Below are positions 1 through 7,004 of a stretch of DNA of 21,714 nucleotides, in pieces (positions within the stretch are counted from its first letter, which is position 1; each line of letters opens with the position of its first letter). The notes under the pieces were generated by a model. The model was given only the letters and a program-made list of their open reading frames with translations. It was not told where the DNA came from and searched no databases. Both the position numbers and the translations under genes were made by a program. Source of the DNA: a bacterium (GTDB lineage Bacteria > Bacillota > Clostridia > Oscillospirales > Acutalibacteraceae); NCBI GenBank assembly GCA_020625635.1, contig JAHLBL010000009.1:1-21714 (forward strand), written 5' to 3'.

Positions 1-469
1 CGGTCTGAGATTCGCTTACCGTTTCGGAAGGCTCCGTCCCGTTTTCGGACGTCAGTCCATTATTGCCTGACGCGCACGGTCCGTCATTCGGCGTCCCGAA
101 AGAGCCGACCTCCCAGGACTCAAGCTCCGTACCCGCCTTGCCGTTCTTGAACAGCTCAACAAACGCCGAGAGCGTCTCGTCGTTTACCGTACTGCCGTAA
201 GCGTCGCTAAGCGGAGTAAATACTCCGTCGCTCAATATTCCGAAGTTGACAAAGCTGCTGTCGGCGTCAAAATACCAGTCGCCGACTACGTAGGAAAAAT
301 CCTCCCCGCTGTGCTCCGACGGAATGTAAACGAGTTCAAGCCCGTCAACCTCTCCGAAGGACAGCCGTGTCCGCTCCCGTGCGGTCGGTGTTTCCGCGGC
401 AAAAGCGTTTATGCATAATGTACCCGCCAGAATAAGCAGGACAAGGAAGCAAGCCAATATTTTTCTCAT
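1..469 (-). CDS. Secreted protein of unknown function (partial, third gene of sigma/anti-sigma operon)
   Basis: The gene starts at an ATG complementary to 467-469 and runs off the left edge, so about 156 N-terminal residues are visible. The start is fixed by a CAGGAGGG ribosome binding site lying directly after the anti-sigma stop codon. Residues 1-25 form a classical Sec signal peptide: MRK, a Leu-rich core, and an AFA cleavage site. There is no lipobox, since the Cys in the core is not preceded by a suitable triplet. The mature part is acidic, contains a Tyr/Trp/Asp-rich stretch (YVVGDWYFDADSS), and then enters a Ser/Thr/Gly/Asn-rich region that looks like a linker. I do not recognise a family. 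Its place 14 bases after the anti-sigma gene suggests that it belongs to the same envelope-related response, perhaps as a target or sensor accessory. That role is inference. Confidence 0.8.
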   Translation of the reverse strand, partial: MRKILACFLVLLILAGTLCINAFAAETPTARERTRLSFGEVDGLELVYIPSEHSGEDFSYVVGDWYFDADSSFVNFGILSDGVFTPLSDAYGSTVNDETLSAFVELFKNGKAGTELESWEVGSFGTPNDGPCASGNNGLTSENGTEPSETVSESQT

Positions 470-483
470 ACCAAACCCTCCTG

Positions 484-1167
484 TCAGTTTACGTCAACGC
501 TTACATCAGACGCAAGCTTTAGCATATCGTCCTCGCCAATAAAGCCGACCGCCTCAAATACATAGCCGCCGCGCTCCCAGACGAGCATAACGGTATCGTC
601 GGATGTGCGGACGATATAGTCCGTGCCGTTGAAGCTTACGGTCCTGACCGCGTCAAAATCGCTGTCGGAAGCCGATACGTAGGATTTCTTTGTGAACTGC
701 TCTATCGTGATAAAGCTGTCGCCGTTTTCAAGCGTCATCATAACGCTCTCGTCGTCCGCGGCTGTTTCGGAGAGCTCGTAGCCCTCGGGGAAGTCAGCTG
801 GGTTCAGTGTAAACTGACGCTCGATCGTCCCGGGCGAATCGGACTGATCGCTGTTGTCGTACTCGGTGACCTCGTAGGTGTTCTCATGAGAAATAAAGAA
901 GCCGAGGACCTTCTCCCTTACCGCCGAAACGCTCATAAGCGAAGCGATAAGAACGGAAATCGCCGCCGCTATGACGAGCACCTTGCGCGCGCGGGTGAGC
1001 GTAGCCTTATAATAAACATTGTTCTGCGACTTTATAAGGCGCTTCATCTTCCTGTCAAAGTTTTCGGACGGCTCAAAAGCCGCGTCCTCGCTGACGGTGT
1101 CGAGCCAGCTGTTCTCATATATTTCAAGCGCTTTTATCAGCGTGTTCCTGTCTAATGTTTTCTCCAT
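484..1167 (-). CDS. Membrane-anchored anti-sigma factor, DUF4367-like
   Basis: The 227-residue protein has an acidic/basic cytoplasmic N-terminus (about 1-60), one hydrophobic membrane segment (about 62-83) and an extracytoplasmic C-terminal domain (about 110-227). The C-terminal domain has the pattern of DUF4367 proteins, with a W-x-x-G-Y-x-F core and a closing helix (VMLVWERGGYVFEAVGF, then DDMLKLASD). Its start codon overlaps the sigma factor stop by one base (TAATG), and GGAGGG lies eight bases upstream inside the sigma gene, so the two are translationally coupled. This is the usual layout for a sigma factor and the membrane protein that sequesters it. The family assignment comes from pattern recognition. 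The signal sensed outside the cell cannot be told from the sequence. Confidence 0.8.
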   Translation of the reverse strand: MEKTLDRNTLIKALEIYENSWLDTVSEDAAFEPSENFDRKMKRLIKSQNNVYYKATLTRARKVLVIAAAISVLIASLMSVSAVREKVLGFFISHENTYEVTEYDNSDQSDSPGTIERQFTLNPADFPEGYELSETAADDESVMMTLENGDSFITIEQFTKKSYVSASDSDFDAVRTVSFNGTDYIVRTSDDTVMLVWERGGYVFEAVGFIGEDDMLKLASDVSVDVN

Positions 1168-1712
1168 TAAAATCCCTCCAGATCGGATACGCTGAGCATA
1201 TCCCTGAGCATTTCGCGGGCTCTTTGCAGACGCTTACGCGTCGCGGAATCGGATAAGCCGAGAGAAGAGGCTATCTCCCTGTCACTGAGCCCGTTAAGAT
1301 ATTTAAGAATAAGTACCCTGCCGTACTTCTGCGGCATACTCGCTATAACCTGAGCTATGTACTCGGCGGACGCCTTGTCCTCGTACCCGTCGGCTACGTC
1401 ATCGGCAACAAGTGCCGCTTCCTCGTTTTCAAGAGCGACGATCCGTTTCCGCTGTGTATACATAGTCTTGGCGACGTTCTCCGCGACGATTACGACGTAG
1501 CCCTTTGTGCGCGGGCTGTCGACGTCGTCGAGCTTGTCGAGGTGGTTCAAGATACGCATAAACGCGTTGTGGACAGCGTCCTCGCTGAGCTCGCTGTCAC
1601 CCAGAATTTTGTAGGCGACGCTGAGCATCAGCTTTCGGTATCTGATATAGATTTGTTCAAACTTATCCTTGTCGTTATCGCTCTGAGCAAGCGCTAGATA
1701 GAATGTAAGCAT
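1167..1712 (-). CDS. ECF-type RNA polymerase sigma factor
   Basis: The 181-residue protein has the two-domain layout of group 4 (ECF) sigma factors. Region 2 covers about residues 18-60 (YIRYRKLMLSVAYKILGDSE, then EDAVHNAFMRIL). Region 4 covers about 125-175 and holds a helix-turn-helix (LKYLNGLSDREIASSLGLSD followed by ATRKRLQRAREML). There is no region 1.1 or 3. It would direct RNA polymerase to a small regulon when released from the anti-sigma factor encoded immediately downstream. The start is supported by AAAGGAG five bases upstream. A sigma-A-like promoter lies about 90 bases upstream. Autoregulation is common for this class but is not proven here. The pathway controlled is unknown; the secreted third gene hints at an envelope role. 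Confidence 0.88.
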   Translation of the reverse strand: MLTFYLALAQSDNDKDKFEQIYIRYRKLMLSVAYKILGDSELSEDAVHNAFMRILNHLDKLDDVDSPRTKGYVVIVAENVAKTMYTQRKRIVALENEEAALVADDVADGYEDKASAEYIAQVIASMPQKYGRVLILKYLNGLSDREIASSLGLSDSATRKRLQRAREMLRDMLSVSDLEGF

Positions 1713-1801
1713 TTTTGCTCCTTTGTTATCCTTCTATACACTATAACCGATAAAGGTACGGTTTTGTGACACTTTTTCGGAAGTTTTTTAACATTTTTAT
1801 T

Positions 1802-1830
1802 ATTCTATCACAGAAACATATCAACTTCAA
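1802..1830 (-). promoter_or_regulatory. Candidate sigma-A promoter of the sigma/anti-sigma operon
   Basis: On the minus strand TTGAAG (1830-1825), a 17-base spacer and TAGAAT (1807-1802) form a reasonable sigma-A promoter, with TGA just before the -10 as an extended element. The resulting leader would be about 80 bases. A second, sigma-specific start nearer the gene is possible: the stretch around 1735-1770 reads TGTCACAAAACCG, then CGGTTATAG. I cannot decide between them. Confidence 0.5.
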
Positions 1831-1834
1831 GGTA

Positions 1835-1920
1835 TGTAGCAAGTGTAGCAGGTAAAAACGGTCCCATGAAACTTTAACTACTATATAGAACCGATGTTTT
1901 TACCTGCTACATCTGCTACA
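1835..1920. repeat. 25-bp imperfect inverted repeat between divergent promoters
   Basis: The left arm (1835-1859) and right arm (1896-1920) match at 23 of 25 positions when one is reverse-complemented, with a 36-base centre. Each arm itself holds two copies of TGTAGCA spaced nine bases apart, followed by GGTAAAAAC. The element lies outside the predicted transcripts of both flanking operons: the sigma operon -35 ends five bases away at 1830 and the proB -35 begins at 1963. It is therefore more likely a DNA element (operator or small inserted repeat) than a terminator. The run after the right arm (ATTTTC) is not a proper T-tract. Confidence 0.75.
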
Positions 1921-1962
1921 TTTTCAAACCGAAATAAAACCTGTCATACCGACGCTCGGGGT

Positions 1963-1991
1963 TTGACTATTTCGGAAATATGTGCTATATT
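1963..1991 (+). promoter_or_regulatory. proBAC promoter
   Basis: TTGACT (1963-1968), a 17-base spacer and TATATT (1986-1991) make a strong sigma-A promoter with a TGC extended -10. Transcription should begin near 1998. That rules out an in-frame ATG at 1980 as the proB start, because it lies inside the promoter. Confidence 0.8.
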
Positions 1992-2033
1992 ATATTTCAA
2001 CAGTTTAGCGAACTAAAGAAAGGCGCTGAAAAG

Positions 2034-2798
2034 ATGAGAATTGTAATAAAACTCGGCACCTCGACGCTGGCGCACAGCACGGGGCTGCTCAACATAAAAC
2101 GCGTGGAGCACCTGTGCAAGGTCGTCTCCGACCTCAAGAACGCGGGACACGAGATAGTTATGGTGTCCTCGGGCGCTATCGGAATGGGACTCGGAAAGCT
2201 CGGATATGTTGACCGTCCCGACGATATTCCCACCAAACAGGCGGCTGCAGCTATCGGACAGTGCGAGCTTATGTACGTCTACGACAAGCTCTTCTCCGAG
2301 TACAACCACACTGTCGCGCAGATACTTATGACAGGCGCGTACGTCACGATCGAGGATTACGGCAAGAACCTCAACAACACGCTCTACAGACTGCTGGAGC
2401 TCGGCGTAATACCGATAATCAACGAGAACGACACCGTTACGACCGACGAGATAGTAATCGGCGACAACGACACCCTCGGCGCGATCATCGCGAAGACCGT
2501 AAAGGCTGATCTGCTCGTGCTGCTTTCGGATATCGACGGACTATACACAGGCGACCCGAACACGAACCCCGACGCCAAGCGCATCGACGTAGTAGAAGAG
2601 GTCACCGAGGAAATCGAGTCTCTCGCAAAGGGCAAGGGAACAGTACTCGGCACAGGCGGTATGATTACCAAGCTAAACGCCGCCAAGATGATGATGGACT
2701 GCGGAATCGAGATGGTGATCGCCAACGGCAAGAACCCCGATATACTTTATGATATTATTGAAGGCGGCGGCATTTGCACCCGCTTTGTAAGGAGATAG
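2034..2798 (+). CDS. proB: Glutamate 5-kinase
   Basis: This enzyme phosphorylates L-glutamate with ATP to gamma-glutamyl phosphate, the first step of proline synthesis, in the cytoplasm. The 254-residue protein is an amino-acid-kinase fold alone. Visible are the phosphate-binding start (KLGTSTL, residues 6-12), VSSGAIGMG near 45, NENDTV, GDNDTLGA and the TGGMITK loop near the C-terminus. It lacks the C-terminal PUA domain of the roughly 370-residue E. coli enzyme; such short forms are known in Firmicutes. The start at 2034 is chosen because it follows GAAAGG by ten bases and lies downstream of the promoter, whereas an in-frame ATG at 1980 sits within the -10 region. Proline feedback usually acts on the kinase domain, so it may still operate. 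The gene is first in proB-proA-proC. Confidence 0.96.
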   Translation: MRIVIKLGTSTLAHSTGLLNIKRVEHLCKVVSDLKNAGHEIVMVSSGAIGMGLGKLGYVDRPDDIPTKQAAAAIGQCELMYVYDKLFSEYNHTVAQILMTGAYVTIEDYGKNLNNTLYRLLELGVIPIINENDTVTTDEIVIGDNDTLGAIIAKTVKADLLVLLSDIDGLYTGDPNTNPDAKRIDVVEEVTEEIESLAKGKGTVLGTGGMITKLNAAKMMMDCGIEMVIANGKNPDILYDIIEGGGICTRFVRR

Positions 2799-2801
2799 AA
2801 T

Positions 2802-4049
2802 ATGACAACAAAGGAATTACTCGAGAAATCAAAAATCGCAAGAGCACAGCTCAGCACCGTAAGCGTCGAGCAGATCAACGACGCGCTTCTCGCTATGGCT
2901 GACAGTCTTGTAGCTTCTACCGATAATATTCTTACAGAGAATAATAAAGACGTTGAAAAAGCCCGCGGCACGGTCAGCGACGTAATGATAGACCGTCTCT
3001 CACTCAGCAAGGAGAGAATCGAAGGAATGGCTCAGGGAGTGCGCGACGTAGCCGCTCTCCCCTGCCCCGTCGGCAAGGTCCTGAAAAGAGTTACGCGCGG
3101 CAACGGTCTTGTAATTGAGAAAACAGCCGTCGCGCTCGGTACGGTAGCGATCATATATGAGAGCCGCCCGAACGTAACCTCCGACGCCGCCGCGCTCGCT
3201 CTGAAGAGCGGCAACGCGTGCGTGCTTCGCTGCGGCAAGGAAGCTCACAGCAGCGCTGCGGCAATCGTAAGCGCGCTTCAGGACGGTCTCGAGAAGGTCG
3301 GGCTCAGCCGCGACTTCGTCCTGCTTGTTGAGGACACTACACGCCAGAGCGCCAACGAGCTTATGACAGCGGACGGTTACATTGACCTGCTCATCCCGAG
3401 AGGCGGCAAGGGACTTATCAGCGCCTGTGTGCGCAACGCCACTGTTCCCTGCATCCAGACAGGCACGGGTATCTGTCACATCTACGTAGACGACAGCGCC
3501 GACATCGATATGGCGCTCAACATAATCGAAAACGCAAAGACCAGCCGTCCCTCCGTATGCAACGCCGAGGAGGTTCTTGTAGTAAACTCCGCGATTGCGG
3601 AAAGCTTCCTTCCCAAGCTGAAGGCTCGTCTCGTTGACGACAGAGCCGAGAATCCCGTTGAGCTCAGACTCGACGAGAGAGCTGCCGAGATCATCGACGG
3701 CACACCCGCGGGCGCGGACGACTTTGACACCGAGTTCCTCGATTACATTCTCGCCGTTAAAATCGTCGACAGCGTTGATGAGGCTATCGAGCACATCAAC
3801 CTCCACTCCACAGGTCACAGCGAGGCTATCATCACCTCCACTCCCGAAGCGGCGGACAGCTTTGCGAGACGGATCGACAGTTCCTCCGTTTACGTCAATG
3901 CCAGCACACGCTTCACGGACGGCGGAGAGTTCGGACTCGGCTGCGAAATGGGCATTTCTACGCAGAAGCTCCACGCGAGAGGTCCTATGGGACTTGAGGA
4001 GCTCACCACGTATAAATACATAATCAAGGGTACAGGACAGATTCGTTAG
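2802..4049 (+). CDS. proA: Gamma-glutamyl phosphate reductase (glutamate-5-semialdehyde dehydrogenase)
   Basis: This enzyme reduces gamma-glutamyl phosphate with NADPH to glutamate 5-semialdehyde, which cyclises to pyrroline-5-carboxylate. At 415 residues it has normal family length. The catalytic cysteine is Cys253, in the motif RPSVCNAEE. The cofactor region IYESRPNVTSDAAALALKSG and the segment LLIPRGGKGLI are typical. It begins three bases after the proB stop, and its AAGGAG ribosome binding site overlaps the end of proB, so the two are probably coupled and may channel the unstable phosphate intermediate. A long open frame on the opposite strand within this gene is only a codon-bias shadow. 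Confidence 0.97.
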   Translation: MTTKELLEKSKIARAQLSTVSVEQINDALLAMADSLVASTDNILTENNKDVEKARGTVSDVMIDRLSLSKERIEGMAQGVRDVAALPCPVGKVLKRVTRGNGLVIEKTAVALGTVAIIYESRPNVTSDAAALALKSGNACVLRCGKEAHSSAAAIVSALQDGLEKVGLSRDFVLLVEDTTRQSANELMTADGYIDLLIPRGGKGLISACVRNATVPCIQTGTGICHIYVDDSADIDMALNIIENAKTSRPSVCNAEEVLVVNSAIAESFLPKLKARLVDDRAENPVELRLDERAAEIIDGTPAGADDFDTEFLDYILAVKIVDSVDEAIEHINLHSTGHSEAIITSTPEAADSFARRIDSSSVYVNASTRFTDGGEFGLGCEMGISTQKLHARGPMGLEELTTYKYIIKGTGQIR

Positions 4050-4064
4050 AAAGAAGGAGTATAA

Positions 4065-4865
4065 ATGTATACCTTTGGATTTATCGGCACGGGAAATATG
4101 GGCGGAGCTCTCGCGAGAGCGGCGTCCAAATCAACAAAAAACATACTGCTCAACGACCACTTCGCCGAAAAGGCGCAGTCGCTCGCTGATGAGCTCGGCG
4201 TAAAGGTCGGCTCTATCGAGGAGGTCGCGGCTCAGTGCGAATACATCTTCCTCGGAGTTAAGCCACAGATGATGGCGGATATGCTCGCCTCAATAAAGGG
4301 CGTTCTCAAAGACCGCGACGACGTTGTGCTCGTAACTATGGCGGCGGGACTTGAAATCGAGACTATCCGCTCCTTCGCGGGCGGCGGTTACAAGACGATC
4401 CGCATTATGCCGAACACTCCCGTTTCTGTCGGCGCGGGCGAGATCCTCTACTGCAAAAGCGAAAACACCACAAGCGAAGAGCTCGAGGTGTTCCTTGACA
4501 ATATGAAGTTCGCGGGCGCTCTCACCGAAATCGGCGAGGAGCTTATGAACGCGGGCTGTTCGGTATCGGGCTGCGGTCCCGCGTTTGTATATATGTTCAT
4601 TCAGGCACTCGCCGAGGGCGGAACAGCCTGCGGAATCGACGCGGAAACCTCGCTCAAGCTTGCGGCGCAGACCGTTTTCGGAAGCGCGAAGCTGCTGATT
4701 GAGAGCGGCATCGACCCCGACACGCTGATTAAAAACGTATGCTCCCCCGGCGGCAGTACGATCGAGGGCGTAAAGTCGCTCCAGTTCGACAACCTCGCCG
4801 ATGTTGTCGTCGACGCTGTTGAAGCGTCCTACAACAGGAACATCGAGCTCGGAAAGAAAGACTGA
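4065..4865 (+). CDS. proC: Pyrroline-5-carboxylate reductase
   Basis: This enzyme reduces pyrroline-5-carboxylate to L-proline with NAD(P)H, the last step of the pathway. The 266-residue protein begins with a Rossmann motif G-T-G-N-M-G (residues 8-13). It keeps the conserved core LGVKPQMM, the RIMPNTP signature and the C-terminal helix signature GCGPAFVYMFIQALAEGG, with PGGSTIEGV at the end. Start and AGAAGGAG site are clear, 15 bases after proA. With proB and proA this gives the entire glutamate-to-proline route in one operon, closed by a hairpin terminator at 4909-4952. Confidence 0.96.
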   Translation: MYTFGFIGTGNMGGALARAASKSTKNILLNDHFAEKAQSLADELGVKVGSIEEVAAQCEYIFLGVKPQMMADMLASIKGVLKDRDDVVLVTMAAGLEIETIRSFAGGGYKTIRIMPNTPVSVGAGEILYCKSENTTSEELEVFLDNMKFAGALTEIGEELMNAGCSVSGCGPAFVYMFIQALAEGGTACGIDAETSLKLAAQTVFGSAKLLIESGIDPDTLIKNVCSPGGSTIEGVKSLQFDNLADVVVDAVEASYNRNIELGKKD

Positions 4866-4908
4866 TATACACAGCGTTTGGAATTTAAGAGATTTAATAA
4901 AATGTTAT

Positions 4909-4952
4909 GGTCGGACAGACGGCTGCAAATCGCGCGGCTTGTCTGTCCGACC
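4909..4952 (+). terminator. Terminator of the proBAC operon
   Basis: GGTCGGACAGAC (4909-4920) pairs perfectly with GTCTGTCCGACC (4941-4952), a 12-bp stem with a 20-base loop. It lies 43 bases after the proC stop. The following TTTATCGTT is a weak U-tract, so termination may be incomplete. Confidence 0.7.
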
Positions 4953-4966
4953 TTTATCGTTCATAT

Positions 4967-5002
4967 AAAAAAGGAAGACCGATTGCAGGCAACCTGTCTT
5001 CC
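4967..5002 (-). terminator. Terminator of the minus-strand membrane protein gene
   Basis: On the minus strand GGAAGAC (5002-4996) pairs with GTCTTCC (4979-4973) and is followed by six T residues (4972-4967). It sits just after the stop at 5015. Its loop-side sequence is nearly identical to the hairpin at 6954-6994. Confidence 0.75.
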
Positions 5003-5014
5003 CTTAACTGTAAA

Positions 5015-6211
5015 TCAAATATCCTCAAGGATTTTGTTTATTTTCTTCAGCTGTTCATCGTCGGTTTTTTCGGGGTTTTCTTCCTCAGCCGCGTCCGTTT
5101 CGATGAGCTTTTCCTCAAATTTATCAACAACATTACTGTCTACGTAAATCGCGTCGTCATCCTCGGCGTCGGGAGCAACAACGAGGTGCTCCGCGTCAAT
5201 CTCGGCGCCGTAGCCGTAGTAGCCGTAAACGTAATCATCGGTGTCCTCATCCTGATAAGAAGCGTCCTTCTCGGTGATGTATGTCTCGGCGTCGCTTTTG
5301 GTGACCTCGTAGTCATAGTCGTAGTCGCCTGTCTGCTCTTCGGGCTGGACAAGAATCCCGCTCTCGGCGTTACCGTAAGCGCGGATCTCCTCCTCGTAGT
5401 CGTCGAGGTCGAACTTGAGCAGCTGCTCCTCGTTTGTACGCGAAAGGCGCGTAAGCTCGATGTTGAAAAAGATTATGTACAGCGCGAGAGAAAGGAAAAT
5501 AAACGCCGTTATATTCTCGGAATAGTGAATACCGTCCATTACCATATACACGATATTACCGACGCCGTAAGCGATACCGAAGCCCGCGAGCGGAAGTCCG
5601 TAGAGGTACATAGCCTTAACGGGGTTCTTGCCGTTGACTGTCGCGATAATCATAGAGAGCTTGAAGAGGAATACCATCGCGAACGCGAACGCGAAGAGCT
5701 TGAACGGGTTGATCGAGAGTACGGAAACCGTGCGGTTGCTGAGGAACTCGCTGATAAGCATCATTCCTGCCCATACAGGCATTGAGAGAAACAGTATGCC
5801 CATTCTCGGAAGGAAATTGCGTCCCTGAAGGTGCGCCATAGCTACGAACACCATACATACAGCCGCAAGCATGCCCATCAGTACCGTAGCGAACACAAAG
5901 GCGTCAAGCTGCCTGTTCTGGATGTCGAGTATTATGATCAGCGCCGATTTTGAGGCTATCGTCGCGGCGGCAAGCATCGCGCACACCGCGGCGGGGACGT
6001 TCCTCGTCAGCAGGTATACGGGCGAAGTCTTTTTGTCAATCGCCGTAAATACGATATTTACCGCAAACATACCTATCAACAGATATGACGCGATGTAGGT
6101 GAAGAAATAAGGGCTGGGCATTTCGAAAGTACCCAGAGTCTGAAGAACCTGGAGAACCGTTGCCGCTAAAGTCAGCGGAATAAACGGAATCCAGCAAAGC
6201 TTAGATTTCAT
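5015..6211 (-). CDS. Eight-helix membrane protein with acidic, Tyr-rich cytoplasmic tail (unknown function)
   Basis: The 398-residue protein has about eight hydrophobic segments (roughly residues 8-25, 36-58, 73-95, 102-126, 136-158, 169-190, 202-225, 234-252). They are followed by a tail of about 145 residues that is very rich in Asp, Glu and Tyr (for example DYDYDYE near 297 and DDYVYGYYGYG near 325) and nearly lacks hydrophobic stretches. The tail ends in a short amphipathic helix (EQLKKINKILEDI). By charge distribution the tail is likely cytoplasmic. I do not recognise a family. The start is set by AAAGGA upstream, and a consensus promoter lies about 80 bases before it. It is monocistronic, with its own terminator. 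Scaffold or regulatory roles for the tail are guesses. Confidence 0.8.
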   Translation of the reverse strand: MKSKLCWIPFIPLTLAATVLQVLQTLGTFEMPSPYFFTYIASYLLIGMFAVNIVFTAIDKKTSPVYLLTRNVPAAVCAMLAAATIASKSALIIILDIQNRQLDAFVFATVLMGMLAAVCMVFVAMAHLQGRNFLPRMGILFLSMPVWAGMMLISEFLSNRTVSVLSINPFKLFAFAFAMVFLFKLSMIIATVNGKNPVKAMYLYGLPLAGFGIAYGVGNIVYMVMDGIHYSENITAFIFLSLALYIIFFNIELTRLSRTNEEQLLKFDLDDYEEEIRAYGNAESGILVQPEEQTGDYDYDYEVTKSDAETYITEKDASYQDEDTDDYVYGYYGYGAEIDAEHLVVAPDAEDDDAIYVDSNVVDKFEEKLIETDAAEEENPEKTDDEQLKKINKILEDI

Positions 6212-6270
6212 AATACGTTCCTTTCATTCGGCGGAAAACCGCCCGCGAAAATGCAAATCAATATCATATC

Positions 6271-6298
6271 TTAACAAATATCAAACATATAATATTTT
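6271..6298 (+). promoter_or_regulatory. Possible promoter of the SpoIID-like gene
   Basis: TTAACA (6271-6276), 16 bases, then TATTTT (6293-6298) could serve the plus-strand gene at 6360. It would overlap the -10 of the divergent promoter, so the two would compete. The region is AT-rich, so chance matches are likely. Confidence 0.3.
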
Positions 6299-6322
6299 AA
6301 GACAAACAACCTATGATGTCAA
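6294..6322 (-). promoter_or_regulatory. Promoter of the membrane protein gene at 5015-6211
   Basis: On the minus strand TTGACA (6322-6317), a 17-base spacer and TAAAAT (6299-6294) form a near-consensus sigma-A promoter about 80 bases before the start codon. Confidence 0.8.
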
Positions 6323-6359
6323 GGAATAAAAAATAAAAATTGAGGATATGAGTTAAAAT

Positions 6360-6947
6360 ATGATAAAAAAGATAGTTTCAATTATCCTGATCGCCGCGCT
6401 TTTTATTTCCGTTCCGCTTTTCTGCGTCGGAATTCAGTCCGATAACCACACGGAAAAAACGCGCTCAGAGGCGGAATCAAAGAGCAGAACCGAAATGATA
6501 ACGGGAATGGCGGTGGCAAAATACAGAAAGGGTTACTGCGCGGAGACGCTTAAAGCTCTCGTTATAATTCTGAATACGAATTATAAGCTTGATGATTCGG
6601 TAAATACCGATGATAAAAGCGAGTTTCTCAGCGAAAAACAGTTCACGAAAAAGTTCGGCGACAGCAAATATTATTCTGTTATAGAAAAATACGTACAGGA
6701 AACAAGCGGCATATTTCTTACATACAAGGGCAGGAAAGTAAAGATCCCGTTAGCGGAGTTTTCGTCGGGCTTCACGGAGCCGAGCGGAGAATATCCGTTT
6801 ATAAAACACGCCGCGAGCCCATGGGACGCGACGGAAAGCGGCACCAGCACCGCCGTCAGCCTTAACGGAGTAAACGAGCTGTGCAAAAAGGGACTGAGCT
6901 GGCGTCAGGCGCTGAAGCATTACACACAGCTCAGGGTAAGTAAATGA
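6360..6947 (+). CDS. Small secreted SpoIID-like protein, apparently catalytically inactive
   Basis: The 195-residue protein has an N-terminal signal or anchor segment (about residues 5-24). The rest resembles a shortened SpoIID domain. Segment 50-75 (AVAKYRKGYCAETLKALVII) parallels the SpoIID core, where an E-M-P-x-S-F block precedes E-E-A-L-K-A-Q-A-V-A-A-R-T-Y. Residues 117-141 (GIFLTYKGRKV, then EFSSGFTE) and SPWD at 153-156 parallel the later SpoIID motifs. The Glu that is catalytic in SpoIID lytic transglycosylases aligns with Lys54, and the usual His before the S-x-G-G-x-T motif aligns with Ala132. Typical SpoIID is over 300 residues. The gene may therefore encode a glycan-binding or regulatory relic. 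The alignment was done by eye. A GAGG site lies 14 bases upstream of the start. Confidence 0.75.
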   Translation: MIKKIVSIILIAALFISVPLFCVGIQSDNHTEKTRSEAESKSRTEMITGMAVAKYRKGYCAETLKALVIILNTNYKLDDSVNTDDKSEFLSEKQFTKKFGDSKYYSVIEKYVQETSGIFLTYKGRKVKIPLAEFSSGFTEPSGEYPFIKHAASPWDATESGTSTAVSLNGVNELCKKGLSWRQALKHYTQLRVSK

Positions 6948-6948
6948 T

Positions 6949-6994
6949 AAAAAGGTCGGGAGGACATGCTGCCAGGCAGCCTGTCTTCCCGACC
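6949..6994. terminator. Bidirectional terminator between SpoIID-like gene and dac
   Basis: GGTCGGGAGGACA (6954-6966) pairs with TGTCTTCCCGACC (6982-6994), one G-U pair included. An inner GCTGCC/GGCAGC stem leaves a very small loop. Five A residues precede it (T-tract for the minus-strand dac gene) and GTTTCTTT follows it (plus strand). It lies two bases after the stop at 6947 and ten before the dac stop. Confidence 0.8.
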
Positions 6995-7004
6995 GTTTCT
7001 TTAA

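Noticed and set aside
1980..2033. Upstream in-frame ATG extending ProB by 18 residues
   Set aside because: It lies within the proB promoter and so cannot be in the main transcript. The extension is not part of the kinase fold.
3000..3974. 324-codon open frame on the minus strand, antisense to proA
   Set aside because: Mirror of the proA reading frame, with no domain, signal or ribosome binding site.
4907..5785. 292-codon plus-strand frame opposite the membrane protein gene
   Set aside because: It starts inside the proBAC terminator hairpin and mirrors the acidic tail of the real minus-strand gene. Its Val/Leu-rich composition is a shadow effect.
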